DNA of 44,130 bases, taken from the NCBI GenBank assembly GCA_913046805.1, contig CAJWTA010000003.1, forward strand, positions 1 through 44,130, written 5' to 3'. This document shows, in pieces, positions 1 to 8,333 of this stretch. The translations under genes were made by a program, and so were the position numbers. The notes below the pieces were generated by a model. The model was given only the letters and a program-made list of their open reading frames with translations, was not told where the DNA came from and made no database searches. Position 1 is the stretch's first letter, and each line of letters starts with the position of its first letter. The DNA is from an uncultured Fidelibacterota bacterium. GTDB lineage: Bacteria; Marinisomatota; Marinisomatia; Marinisomatales; TCS55.

Positions 1-801
1 GGTCATGTTGCAGGTATTGCAATGGGTCTAATTAAAGACGATGAACGCTATGCAGTGCTTAGTGATATTTTAGGAGCTGAGGATCATCTTGGTGATATGG
101 ATTTTAAAGTTGCAGGAACCAAGGATGGTATATCGGCTATTCAGCTAGATTTAAAAATCGATGGTATCTCTTTTGAATTAATGGAAGAGGCTCTTGAGCA
201 AGCTCGCGTTGGAAGAAATCACATATTAGACATAATGTATGAATCTGTTCCTGAGCCTATGGAAATGTCAGCTTACTCACCAAAAATACTATCTCTTCAA
301 ATTGCTCAAGAAAAAATTGGAGGATTAATTGGACCAGGTGGAAAAACTATTAAAAAGATTATTGCTGATACGGAATGCGATATAAATGTTGATGATGATG
401 GTGTTGTAACCGTAGCTAGTTTAGATCTTAAGAGGTGTGAAGAAGCTTTAGAAATAATCAAAGGCATAACCCTTGAACCTGAAGCAGGTATGGAGTTCGA
501 TGGAACAATAACAAGATTAATGACCTTTGGTGCTTTCGTTGAGTTCGCTCCGGGTCGTGAAGGGTTAATACATATTTCTGAGCTAGAGTGGAATAGAGTT
601 GATAAAGTAGAAGATGTAGTGAAAACAGGTGATAAGGTTCGCGTTAAACTCATAAAAGTTGATGATCAGGGCAGGTTAGACTTTAGCAGAAAAGCTTTGC
701 TTGATAAACCCGAGGGATACGTAGAAAGACCGCCTAGAGATAGAAATAGCAGATCAAATAAAGGCAATCGTGGTAGAGGTAAGCCTTTCAAAAGACGCTA
801 A
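1..801 (+). CDS. pnp: Polyribonucleotide nucleotidyltransferase (PNPase), C-terminal part
   Basis: The frame is open from base 1, so the gene begins before the window; 266 residues are present. PNPase is the phosphorolytic 3'-5' exoribonuclease of mRNA decay, and this fragment holds the end of the second RNase PH core (GHVAGIAMGL), then a KH domain and an S1 domain. The KH domain carries the GxxG-type loop IGPGGKTIKKI at about bases 328-360. The S1 domain (GTITRLMTFGAFVEF ... GLIHISEL) lies at about bases 500-690. The protein ends in a basic, Gly/Arg-rich tail (RGRGKPFKRR), common in PNPases and likely to bind RNA. The alanine-type aminotransferase gene starts 10 bases later on the same strand, so the two may be co-transcribed. 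The family assignment is firm. Confidence 0.97.
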   Translation, partial: GHVAGIAMGLIKDDERYAVLSDILGAEDHLGDMDFKVAGTKDGISAIQLDLKIDGISFELMEEALEQARVGRNHILDIMYESVPEPMEMSAYSPKILSLQIAQEKIGGLIGPGGKTIKKIIADTECDINVDDDGVVTVASLDLKRCEEALEIIKGITLEPEAGMEFDGTITRLMTFGAFVEFAPGREGLIHISELEWNRVDKVEDVVKTGDKVRVKLIKVDDQGRLDFSRKALLDKPEGYVERPPRDRNSRSNKGNRGRGKPFKRR

Positions 802-811
802 TCTATAGTTT

Positions 812-2035
812 ATGACCTACAAAATACCAACTACTTCTCGTGCATCTCAAATAGAATATGCAATTCGAGATGTGGTTGTGCCCGCTTCCAAACTAGAATC
901 GCAGGGTATAGACATCCTCAAATTAAATATTGGTGATCCGCTGGCTTATCCAGGTTTGCCGACCCCTGATCATATGGTAGATGCCTATAAAAAAGCATTA
1001 GTAGATCAAAAGAATGGATATTCACCTGCCTATGGTATTGAGGCGCTACGCGAAGCCATTGCTATTGATGAAAGAAATAAGTTTAACGGTGGATGGAGCT
1101 GTGATCCCAGCGATGTCTATATTTGTCATGGAGTAACAGAAGCTTTGCAATTAATATTTGCAGCTTTTTTAAATAAAGGTGATGAGGTCCTCGCACCTGG
1201 GCCTCATTATCCTCCTTATATGGCATATCCTCAGTTATTTGGCGGTAAAACCGTAGAATATAGACTTAACCCTGATGATAGGTGGTCTATAGATTTTGAT
1301 GATCTCGAATCAAAAATGAATGATAGGGTAAAGCTATTAGTTTTAATCAATCCTAATAATCCAACTGGTAACGTTATTAAAGAGCACGAATTAGATAAAA
1401 TAATTGACCTTTCATCTAGGTGGAAAAATTGTACGATTATCTCTGACGAAATTTATGATAGGTTGAATTTCAATAATAGCCATATTAGTACTGCTTCAAG
1501 ATCAAAAAATGTACCAGTTATCACTCTTAACGGTGTCTCAAAAGTATACTATGCTCCTGGCTGGAGAATAGGTTACATGGCTCTACATGATCCTTCAAAT
1601 AAACTTTTAGAAATCAAAGACGGATTGGAAAGGTTATTAAGATCTCGTTTATGTGCCTCTACACCTGCACAATTTGGATATATTGCAGGTCTAAAGGGTA
1701 ATACCGATTGGATGAAAAAATATCTTTCATATATTCAAGATAACAATGAACTGTGTATAAAAAAAATTAATGATATAGATGGATTATCAGTACAAGCTCC
1801 TGAAGGAGCTTTTTATATGTTTGTTAAAATCACTCACGATTATTGGAAAGACAAAGACAAAGACTTTGTCTTAAAACTCCTTGAGAAAAAACACGTACTT
1901 ACCGTGCACGGCTCTGGGTTTTCAAAGCATTATGGTAAGGGTCATTTTAGATTGGTATTTCTTCCGTCAAGTGAAGTTCTAAATGATGCTTTAAGTAGAA
2001 TTGAAGAGTTTCTATCCTTACCAATCACACCATAA
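812..2035 (+). CDS. Pyridoxal-phosphate aminotransferase, class I/II (AlaA-like)
   Basis: 407 residues, the usual length for a fold-type I aminotransferase. Motifs seen are the N-terminal LNIGDP loop, the tyrosine-containing GYSPAYGI segment, the LINPNNPTGN motif, the cofactor-binding Asp in IISDEIYD and the PLP lysine K244 in VSKVYYAPGWRIGY. The sequence most resembles the alanine/glutamate-pyruvate transaminases of the AlaA type, which make alanine from pyruvate and glutamate in the cytoplasm, but substrate specificity cannot be read from sequence alone. It follows pnp by 10 bases with no clear ribosome binding site. A perfect 9-bp palindrome in its coding sequence (1854-1872) is probably a by-product of a Lys-Asp repeat. 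Confidence 0.9.
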   Translation: MTYKIPTTSRASQIEYAIRDVVVPASKLESQGIDILKLNIGDPLAYPGLPTPDHMVDAYKKALVDQKNGYSPAYGIEALREAIAIDERNKFNGGWSCDPSDVYICHGVTEALQLIFAAFLNKGDEVLAPGPHYPPYMAYPQLFGGKTVEYRLNPDDRWSIDFDDLESKMNDRVKLLVLINPNNPTGNVIKEHELDKIIDLSSRWKNCTIISDEIYDRLNFNNSHISTASRSKNVPVITLNGVSKVYYAPGWRIGYMALHDPSNKLLEIKDGLERLLRSRLCASTPAQFGYIAGLKGNTDWMKKYLSYIQDNNELCIKKINDIDGLSVQAPEGAFYMFVKITHDYWKDKDKDFVLKLLEKKHVLTVHGSGFSKHYGKGHFRLVFLPSSEVLNDALSRIEEFLSLPITP

Positions 2036-2105
2036 TAATAACTAAAATATTTGATATTAGTATATTTGTTCATTAATATAAAGTATTGGTTGAATTGATA
2101 TAATA

Positions 2106-2477
2106 ATGAACAGCAATACTAATTCTATTAAAAAATTATACTATTCTATAGGTGAGGTGAGCAAAATAACCGATCTTAAGCAATATGTATTAAGGTACTG
2201 GGAAACTGAATTTAAACAGCTTAATCCCAATAAGAATAAAGCAGGTAATAGAACTTATCGTCAAAAAGATATCGATCTAATACTGGATATTAAAAATTTG
2301 TTATACAAAGAAAAATTTACCATTGAAGGTGCTCGAAAAATGCTTTCTCAGCCGCAAAACAATGTAAAAGAAATAGTTAAAGAGGAAAAAAAAGTCGTTA
2401 TGAGCGGCATAGATAAAAAGACATTAACCAAGATTAGAAGCGACCTTAAATCTATACTTGATGATTTACAAAATTAA
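2106..2477 (+). CDS. MerR-family transcriptional regulator
   Basis: 123 residues. The N-terminal half is a MerR-type winged helix-turn-helix: YYSIGEVSKITDLKQYVLRYW, then the wing and the RTYRQKDIDLIL helix, which are characteristic of this family. The C-terminal part (about residues 80-123) is short and lysine-rich, with no cysteine cluster or drug-binding domain, so this is a minimal MerR of the kind often annotated only as a family member. Such proteins bind promoters with long spacers, but no operator can be identified here. Its stop codon lies five bases before tRNA-Pro, so it is probably transcribed together with the tRNA. The target genes are unknown. Confidence 0.85.
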   Translation: MNSNTNSIKKLYYSIGEVSKITDLKQYVLRYWETEFKQLNPNKNKAGNRTYRQKDIDLILDIKNLLYKEKFTIEGARKMLSQPQNNVKEIVKEEKKVVMSGIDKKTLTKIRSDLKSILDDLQN

Positions 2478-2482
2478 ATATT

Positions 2483-2556
2483 CGGAGCGTGGCGCAGCCC
2501 GGTAGCGCACGTGCATGGGGTGCACGGGGTCGCAGGTTCAAATCCTGTCGCTCCGA
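2483..2556 (+). tRNA. tRNA-Pro (anticodon GGG)
   Basis: A complete cloverleaf can be folded by eye. The acceptor stem is CGGAGCG paired with CGCTCCG, the D arm GCGC-AGCCCGGTA-GCGC, the anticodon stem CGTGC/GCACG with loop ATGGGGT (anticodon GGG, followed by G37 as in proline tRNAs), and the T arm GCAGG-TTCAAAT-CCTGT. The C1-G72 pair and discriminator A73 are bacterial proline identity elements. CCA is not encoded (the next bases are CAA), so it must be added after transcription. It sits five bases after the MerR gene and 16 bases before a small zinc-ribbon gene. Confidence 0.96.
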
Positions 2557-2572
2557 CAATTGTGATATAATT

Positions 2573-2734
2573 ATGAAATGCTTAACTTGTTCACATAACT
2601 GGAAACGAACCAAAATAACAGAATACATATCTTTTCTATCAACTTGTCCTAAGTGCGGTAGCCGGTTATTATTGAGAAATGATGCTCTAAAATCTATAAT
2701 TAAAAAATTTAATAAAAATACTTCTAGAAAATAA
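2573..2734 (+). CDS. Small zinc-ribbon protein (hypothetical, 53 aa)
   Basis: A 53-residue protein starting at ATG 2573, 16 bases after tRNA-Pro. The same frame is open through the tRNA gene from 2489, but that part encodes only tRNA sequence, so I place the start after it. It has two cysteine pairs, MKCLTC at the N-terminus and CPKCG about 25 residues later, separated by a short linker, which is a typical zinc-ribbon spacing. The C-terminal tail is basic (KSIIKKFNKNTSRK), which suggests nucleic-acid or ribosome contact, but no function is known to me. It ends 14 bases before ppk2, so it fits the same transcription unit. Confidence 0.65.
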   Translation: MKCLTCSHNWKRTKITEYISFLSTCPKCGSRLLLRNDALKSIIKKFNKNTSRK

Positions 2735-2748
2735 TCAAAGGTCATTCG

Positions 2749-3537
2749 ATGCCAGACAAAAAAGAGTTTAATAAAATATATGAAAAGAAATTATCCAAAC
2801 TGCAAAAGAAATTGGTTTCCATGCAAGAATGGGTAATACAGGAAGGTAAAAAAATAGTAATAATTTTTGAAGGTAGGGACGCAGCTGGTAAAGGTGGTAC
2901 GATAAAACGTCTCACTGAAAATCTTAACCCACGTCATTGTAGAGTAGTAGCATTAGCTGCACCTACTGAAAAAGAAAAGACCCAATGGTATTTTCAACGC
3001 TATGTTGCACATTTACCCTCTGCAGGTGAAATAGTCATTCTTGATAGAAGTTGGTATAATAGATCTGGCGTTGAAAAAGTTATGGGTTTTTGTACAGATA
3101 AAGAGTACGTAAATTTCTTACAAACATGCCCCGAATTTGAGCGCATGCTTATAAGTTCTGGTATTCAATTAATTAAATATTGGTTTTCTGTAAGTGCGGA
3201 AGAGCAAATTAATCGATTTCAAGGCAGAATCGATGATCCAACCAAAGGGTGGAAGCTCAGCCCAATGGATTTAGAATCTGTAAATAGGTGGAATGACTAT
3301 TCTGAAGCCAAAGATAATATGCTCGAGCATACTGATACTGAAATTTCTCCTTGGTATCTTGTCGAATCTGATAATAAAAAGAAGGCAAGAATAAACTGTT
3401 TAACTCACCTTTTGAGCTTAGTTGACTATAAAGAAGTGCCTCATGAGGAGATTGTTTTACCTGAACGTGCAGTTACAGATAACCTTGATAGGCCAGACAA
3501 GTCAAACTTTAATTATGTGCCTGAAGTGTTAGATTGA
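2749..3537 (+). CDS. ppk2: Polyphosphate kinase 2 family protein
   Basis: 262 residues, matching single-domain PPK2 enzymes, which move phosphate between polyphosphate and nucleoside di- or monophosphates. The Walker A loop GRDAAGKGG is at residues 42-50, the Walker B / DRSWYNRSGVE segment starts at D99, and the conserved lid region RFQGRIDDPTKGWKLSPMD follows, together with YLVESDNKKKARINC. The family signature is very clear. Whether it prefers ADP/GDP (class I) or AMP (class II) cannot be stated with certainty, although the N-terminal layout resembles class I. A strong ribosome binding site (AAAGG, seven bases upstream) fixes the start. It is the last gene of the unit starting with merR and tRNA-Pro. 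Confidence 0.93.
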   Translation: MPDKKEFNKIYEKKLSKLQKKLVSMQEWVIQEGKKIVIIFEGRDAAGKGGTIKRLTENLNPRHCRVVALAAPTEKEKTQWYFQRYVAHLPSAGEIVILDRSWYNRSGVEKVMGFCTDKEYVNFLQTCPEFERMLISSGIQLIKYWFSVSAEEQINRFQGRIDDPTKGWKLSPMDLESVNRWNDYSEAKDNMLEHTDTEISPWYLVESDNKKKARINCLTHLLSLVDYKEVPHEEIVLPERAVTDNLDRPDKSNFNYVPEVLD

Positions 3538-3607
3538 ATGTTTTTTATATCTAGAACTAAATTTAAAAAAAATACCAAGTTTAATATTTATTGAATCAAC
3601 AATACGC

Positions 3608-3642
3608 ATCCCCGAAACGGCTAATATAATTAATTAGGGGAT
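3608..3642 (+). terminator. Possible weak terminator after ppk2
   Basis: ATCCCC (3608-3613) and GGGGAT (3637-3642) form a 6-bp inverted repeat with a 23-base loop, followed by a T-rich stretch on the plus strand. It lies between the convergent ppk2 and FKBP genes, and its right arm overlaps the FKBP stop region. The loop is long for an intrinsic terminator, so this is tentative. Confidence 0.28.
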
Positions 3643-4388
3643 TTGTTTTCTGTACTTCTTGCAATACCCAGCAGTTCTACTTCAAATATTAATGTTGCCC
3701 CTGGACCACCAGGACCTTCACCTTGAGCATAAGCTAACATACCAGGCACATATATTTCAAAAATCGACCCAACAGACATTAACTGAATTCCCTGAGACCA
3801 TCCTGGTATAATTCTATTTAAAGGGAAGCTTGAAGGCGTCCCTCTATCATATGAGCTGTCAAACTTAGTCCCATCTATCAATCTTCCAATATAGTGAACA
3901 TTTACAATGTCAGTACTTTTTGGTTTTAAGCCAGTAGAATTCTTGATTATCTTGTACTGAATACCGCTCTTATGCTCAATAACACCCGGTCTTCTTTTAT
4001 TATTTTTAAGAAATGAATTTCCTTCCAAATAATTCTTTTTCTCGAGGTCCATCTTAAATTTTGGAGCAAGCTTTTCATTATAGGTCTTAATTACGGATAC
4101 ACGCTCTTTATCAGTTAAAAATAGTTCTGAATCTGTATAGTAATCTTTAATAGCTTTGTTGATTAACTCATAATTGAACTTATCAAATTGTTGATTTAAA
4201 CGCATCGCAACGTCAAGTCCAATAGCATAGCTAACAGAATCAATTTTATCATCCCATCTCTTTTCAATTCGCTCTTCCTTGGTCATTGATATTTTATTAT
4301 CAACTGTACTCACGGGTGGTGCTTTTTCGCATGATAAGGTTGCAATCATAAAAAACCAAAAAGTGACTAATGAAAAGTATTTATTCAT
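3630..4388 (-). CDS. FKBP-type peptidyl-prolyl cis-trans isomerase, lipoprotein (FkpA/Mip-like)
   Basis: 252 residues from ATG 4388, chosen over an ATG eight codons upstream because AAGGA stands seven bases before it and it opens directly on a signal peptide. Residues 1-20 (MNKYFSLVTFWFFMIATLSC) form a signal with a loose lipobox ending at Cys20. An FkpA-like helical N-domain follows (DSVSYAIGLDVAMRLNQQF), then a C-terminal FKBP domain with VHYIGRLIDGTKFDSS, RIIPGWSQGI and LIFEVELL. The usual LAYG is LAYA here. Enzymes of this group catalyse proline isomerisation and assist folding of envelope proteins. It is divergently transcribed from the DUF2914 gene. Confidence 0.9.
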   Translation of the reverse strand: MNKYFSLVTFWFFMIATLSCEKAPPVSTVDNKISMTKEERIEKRWDDKIDSVSYAIGLDVAMRLNQQFDKFNYELINKAIKDYYTDSELFLTDKERVSVIKTYNEKLAPKFKMDLEKKNYLEGNSFLKNNKRRPGVIEHKSGIQYKIIKNSTGLKPKSTDIVNVHYIGRLIDGTKFDSSYDRGTPSSFPLNRIIPGWSQGIQLMSVGSIFEIYVPGMLAYAQGEGPGGPGATLIFEVELLGIARSTENKSPN

Positions 4389-4480
4389 TAAATAATCCTT
4401 TAAAAATAGCATGTATTAATAACTATATAAGTTAATATTCATGTATTGCTTTAAGTAAAAACAATTTTAAATTAAAGTAT

Positions 4481-5218
4481 ATGTTTAGACCAATAATTAT
4501 AGATCCTGTTGTGTTTCAAATCACACTTGTTGTAGCTAGTTTGCTCGCCATTTCAATATGGCAAAAACTAAGAACTACTACTGGAATAGTGATCGGTGTT
4601 TACTCAATTTATATGATTTCCTTTGTTTCTGCAAACAACAAACTCGATTACAGTAAACCTATACGGCTAGCATCACATAATTATAATTATCCTTTAACAG
4701 AATTAAAGGACAAGAATACATCAACCACTAGCGATGCTAAAACTGCAAAATCAATAATAACCAAGGATATCGATATTTCAAGAGAAAAAATAGTGGAAGA
4801 AGTATATAAAGATGTTGATATTATTGAAACCAATACTCTTTCTGAAAAAGATCCCAAAATCAGTTCTGAGTCTGTTGATATTCCGTTCAAAGTTTTAAAG
4901 ATGAAAACTGGCACAAGCGTTATTAATAGAACAATTGTAGATGAAAACAATGCTTTCACAACTGATGTTGAGCGAGTTTATTTTCTTTCAGGGGTTCAGA
5001 ATAAAAATGATTCTAAGATATTATTTCATAAGTGGTACCACAAAGGAACTCTAAAATCTAAAGTTAAAATGGAATCCAAAAAATCATACAATTGGAGATC
5101 CTGGAGCTATATAACAGTGAACCCTCAAAAAGTTGGAGATTGGCAAGTTGTTATTGAAGATCAAGGTGGAATTAGATACGACTCTCTTTCATTTGTTATA
5201 AATGATTATAGTATTTAG
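4481..5218 (+). CDS. DUF2914-domain membrane protein
   Basis: 245 residues with no known enzymatic function. The N-terminus has two hydrophobic segments (about residues 10-25 and 32-50), then a long polar, Ser/Thr/Lys/Asp-rich linker (about 60-140). The C-terminal domain (about 155-243) looks like DUF2914: an HKWYHKG motif, WRSWSYI, then VGDWQVVIEDQGG near the end. DUF2914 is a conserved beta-rich domain usually attached to bacterial membrane proteins, probably facing the periplasm. The gene ends seven bases before a YqaA-type membrane protein gene, so the two probably form an operon. The domain match is from memory of its conserved tryptophans and should be confirmed by profile search. Confidence 0.75.
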   Translation: MFRPIIIDPVVFQITLVVASLLAISIWQKLRTTTGIVIGVYSIYMISFVSANNKLDYSKPIRLASHNYNYPLTELKDKNTSTTSDAKTAKSIITKDIDISREKIVEEVYKDVDIIETNTLSEKDPKISSESVDIPFKVLKMKTGTSVINRTIVDENNAFTTDVERVYFLSGVQNKNDSKILFHKWYHKGTLKSKVKMESKKSYNWRSWSYITVNPQKVGDWQVVIEDQGGIRYDSLSFVINDYSI

Positions 5219-5225
5219 CGCTTAA

Positions 5226-5840
5226 ATGCAGTGGCTAAAAAACCTTTACAATTGGGTTTTAAGTTGGTCTAATTCAAGATGGGGTGCTTTTGCACTGTTC
5301 TTTCTAGCTTTTATTGAGTCCTCTTTTTTTCCTATCCCTCCGGATGTTCTACTTATTGCTTTATGCTTAGGCTCAAGATCGAAATCTATTTATTATGTTA
5401 TAGTTTGTTCCTTAGGTTCAGCCCTGGGTGGAATTTTCGGATACAGTATAGGTTATTTTTTATGGTGGAACAGCGCTCAAGAATTTTCTCAATTTGCCAA
5501 TTTCTTTTTTAATACAATACCCGGCTTTTCAGCAGAAATCTTCTTTGACATAAAACAAAAATACGAAGAATGGAATTTTTGGGTGATATTCGTATCGGGT
5601 TTTACCCCAATTCCATTTAAAGTGTTTACAGTATCTGCTGGTGCATTTAATATAAATTTTAATCTTTTCTTAATTGCGTCGTTGATTGCTAGATCAGCAA
5701 GATTTCTGATAATAGGTGGACTTATTTGGAGATTTGGAGAGCCAATACGATCCTTTATTGATAAATATTTTAATGTTCTTGCCTTTTTATTTTCTTTTTT
5801 GCTCGTAGGCAGCTTTTTTATTATAAAATATTTAGTGTAG
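5226..5840 (+). CDS. YqaA/DedA-family membrane protein (VTT domain)
   Basis: 204 residues, highly hydrophobic, with about four to five membrane segments. The family features are the FLAFIESSFFPIPPDVLL segment, the glycine-rich re-entrant region SLGSALGGIFGYSIGYFL, and the diagnostic GFTPIPFKVFTVSAGAF motif followed by RSARFLIIGGLIWRFG. YqaA proteins belong to the SNARE-associated/VTT superfamily with DedA, some of which act in lipid scrambling or recycling of undecaprenyl phosphate. A role in envelope lipid handling is therefore plausible but not shown. It follows the DUF2914 gene by seven bases. Confidence 0.9.
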   Translation: MQWLKNLYNWVLSWSNSRWGAFALFFLAFIESSFFPIPPDVLLIALCLGSRSKSIYYVIVCSLGSALGGIFGYSIGYFLWWNSAQEFSQFANFFFNTIPGFSAEIFFDIKQKYEEWNFWVIFVSGFTPIPFKVFTVSAGAFNINFNLFLIASLIARSARFLIIGGLIWRFGEPIRSFIDKYFNVLAFLFSFLLVGSFFIIKYLV

Positions 5841-5898
5841 TACATTCTCACTTTATATTAGCAAATTCTTTTCAATAATTTCTTTGTAGAAAACTTTT

Positions 5899-8319
5899 AT
5901 GCCTTATAATCACAAGATAATAGAGAAAAAGTGGCAAAAATATTGGGAAGAAAACCAAATTTTTAAAACCACTGACCTGTTGGATAAACCAAAATATTAT
6001 GTATTGGACATGTTTCCTTATCCCTCAGGTTCAGGTTTGCATGTTGGGCATCCATTAGGGTATATAGCGACAGACATAATTGCACGCTACAAAAGACATA
6101 AAGGCTATAACGTACTTCATCCTATGGGTTGGGATGCATTTGGCCTTCCTGCTGAACAATATGCAATAAAAACCGGCACACACCCTTCGATTACCACACG
6201 AGAAAATATTTCAAACTTCAAACGTCAGATAAAGATGCTTGGTTTTTCTTATGATTGGTCTAGAGAAATAAACACTACAGACAATGAATACGTAAAATGG
6301 ACGCAATGGATATTTATTCAACTTTATAAAAAGGGTTTAGCATATGAGGCTGAAGTGCCTGTCAATTGGTGTCCCGAATTAAAAGCTGTGCTTGCCAATG
6401 AGGAAGTGGTTGATGGTAAATCTGATATTGGAGGACATCCAGTACTGAGAGTTCCGATGAGACAGTGGATGCTTAAAATAACAAAATATGCAGAATCACT
6501 GCTTCAAGGCCTTGAAGACTTAGATTGGCCGCAAAGCGTGAAAGAACTTCAAAGAAATTGGATAGGGAGGTCTGAGGGTGCGAATATCTTTTTTGATCTT
6601 CCATCCATTAATAAGACCCTTGAGGTCTTTACAACTCGTCAGGATACTTTGTTTGGTGCAACATACATTGTATTAGCCCCAGAACACCCGTTAGTTAATA
6701 CATTAACAATTGACACTCAAAAAGATCTTGTGAGTGATTACATACATGAATCCTCAAAAAAATCTGATCTTGATCGCACAGAACTTAACAAAGAAAAAAC
6801 CGGAGTCTCGTTAGGCTCTTTTGCAATTAATCCTGTTAATAATGAAAAAATTCCTATATGGATATCAGATTATGTAATAATGGGTTATGGTACCGGTGCA
6901 ATTATGGCTGTACCGGGTCAGGATGAGAGAGATTGGGATTTTGCTACTAAGTATGATTTGCCCATAATAAGGACCGTTGATCCAAAAAATGATTTTAATG
7001 GAGGAGCATATACTGGAAATGGACCAGCAATAAATAGTTCCTTTCTAAATGGGTTATATATTGATGATGCCAAAGAAAAAATGATTGAATGGCTAGAAAC
7101 AAATGAAAAAGGGGAGAAAACTGTTCAGTATAAACTTAGAGATTGGCTTTTTTCAAGGCAAAGATATTGGGGTGAGCCGATTCCAGTCTACCACAATGAT
7201 GGTGAAACTATTGTTTTAGATGAAACTGATCTTCCTTTAGAACTACCAGAAATTGAAAAATATGAACCCAGTGGTACGGGAGAATCACCATTAGCTAATA
7301 TTAAGAAATGGGTTCAGGTGAAAGACAAAAATCAGAATATAATTGGACTTAGAGAAACCAATACTATGCCGCAATGGGCTGGATCGTGCTGGTATTATTT
7401 AAGATATATAGACCCGTCAAATTCAAAAAAAGCTTGGGATGAAGAAAAAGAGCGCTATTGGATGCCTGTTGATCTTTACATAGGAGGAGCAGAGCATGCA
7501 GTTTTACATTTGTTATATTCAAGGTTTTGGCACCATGTTTTATATGACCTTGGCTTAGTATCAACCAAAGAACCATTTAAAAAATTATTCAATCAAGGAA
7601 TGATTCTTGGTCAGGATGGTTCGAAAATGAGCAAATCAAAAGGGAATGTTATAAATCCTGATCAAACTGTAGAGGTATATGGAACAGACTCCATGAGAAT
7701 ATATGAGATGTTCATGGGTCCTTTAGACAAAGCAAAGCCTTGGAGTGCAACAGGCCTTCAAGGTTGCTCACGTTTTATTAAGAAATTATGGTCAATTCTA
7801 GTAGACGATGATGGAACTATATCGAAAAAAATTACTGATATTGACGATGATGAAGAAACTTTGCAATCACTTCATGTAATGATAAAAAAGGTTTCAAACA
7901 ACTTAGACCAGCTCCATTTTAACACATGCGTTTCTGAATTCATGATATTTACCAACCATTTACAAAAGCTTGAATCGATCAATAAGAATACAGTTAGGAC
8001 GTTTATTATTTTAATAAATCCTTTTATGCCCCATCTTGCTCAGGAATTATGGGAATTGATAGGGGAGACCTCCGAACTTACTTTTGAAGCATGGCCAACC
8101 TATGATGAAGCACTTATCGTTTTGAATGAGATCGTAATCCCCATTCAAATCAATGGAAAAAGACGTTCAGAAATTGCTATTGCTGCAAATCAATCTGAAT
8201 ACGAAGTTATTGAAAAAGCTAAAGCTGATGATAAAATTGCCTCTTATTTAAATAACTCAACCATCGTTAAAGAGATCTACATAAAAGGTAAAATTCTGAA
8301 TATTGTAATTAAGCATTAA
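5899..8319 (+). CDS. leuS: Leucyl-tRNA synthetase
   Basis: 806 residues, normal for a bacterial class Ia LeuRS, which charges tRNA-Leu in the cytoplasm. The HIGH-type motif is HVGH at residues 48-51 (after PYPSGSGL) and KMSKS is at 576-580. The CP1 editing domain carries the threonine-rich TTRQDTLFGATY segment and the GYGTGAIMAVPGQDERD loop holding the editing Asp. The leucine-specific region, GSCWYYLRYIDP and the anticodon-binding C-terminal domain are all present, so the gene looks intact. It is preceded by an A/T-rich 58-base gap without a recognisable ribosome binding site. Confidence 0.98.
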   Translation: MPYNHKIIEKKWQKYWEENQIFKTTDLLDKPKYYVLDMFPYPSGSGLHVGHPLGYIATDIIARYKRHKGYNVLHPMGWDAFGLPAEQYAIKTGTHPSITTRENISNFKRQIKMLGFSYDWSREINTTDNEYVKWTQWIFIQLYKKGLAYEAEVPVNWCPELKAVLANEEVVDGKSDIGGHPVLRVPMRQWMLKITKYAESLLQGLEDLDWPQSVKELQRNWIGRSEGANIFFDLPSINKTLEVFTTRQDTLFGATYIVLAPEHPLVNTLTIDTQKDLVSDYIHESSKKSDLDRTELNKEKTGVSLGSFAINPVNNEKIPIWISDYVIMGYGTGAIMAVPGQDERDWDFATKYDLPIIRTVDPKNDFNGGAYTGNGPAINSSFLNGLYIDDAKEKMIEWLETNEKGEKTVQYKLRDWLFSRQRYWGEPIPVYHNDGETIVLDETDLPLELPEIEKYEPSGTGESPLANIKKWVQVKDKNQNIIGLRETNTMPQWAGSCWYYLRYIDPSNSKKAWDEEKERYWMPVDLYIGGAEHAVLHLLYSRFWHHVLYDLGLVSTKEPFKKLFNQGMILGQDGSKMSKSKGNVINPDQTVEVYGTDSMRIYEMFMGPLDKAKPWSATGLQGCSRFIKKLWSILVDDDGTISKKITDIDDDEETLQSLHVMIKKVSNNLDQLHFNTCVSEFMIFTNHLQKLESINKNTVRTFIILINPFMPHLAQELWELIGETSELTFEAWPTYDEALIVLNEIVIPIQINGKRRSEIAIAANQSEYEVIEKAKADDKIASYLNNSTIVKEIYIKGKILNIVIKH

Positions 8320-8333
8320 TTAAAGGATCTAAT

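Noticed and set aside
1854..1872. Perfect 9-bp palindrome in the aminotransferase gene
   Set aside because: It arises from a Lys-Asp-Lys-Asp coding run and has no regulatory context.
2489..2572. Upstream extension of the zinc-ribbon frame through tRNA-Pro
   Set aside because: The codons are tRNA sequence and the protein's cysteine motif begins right at ATG 2573.
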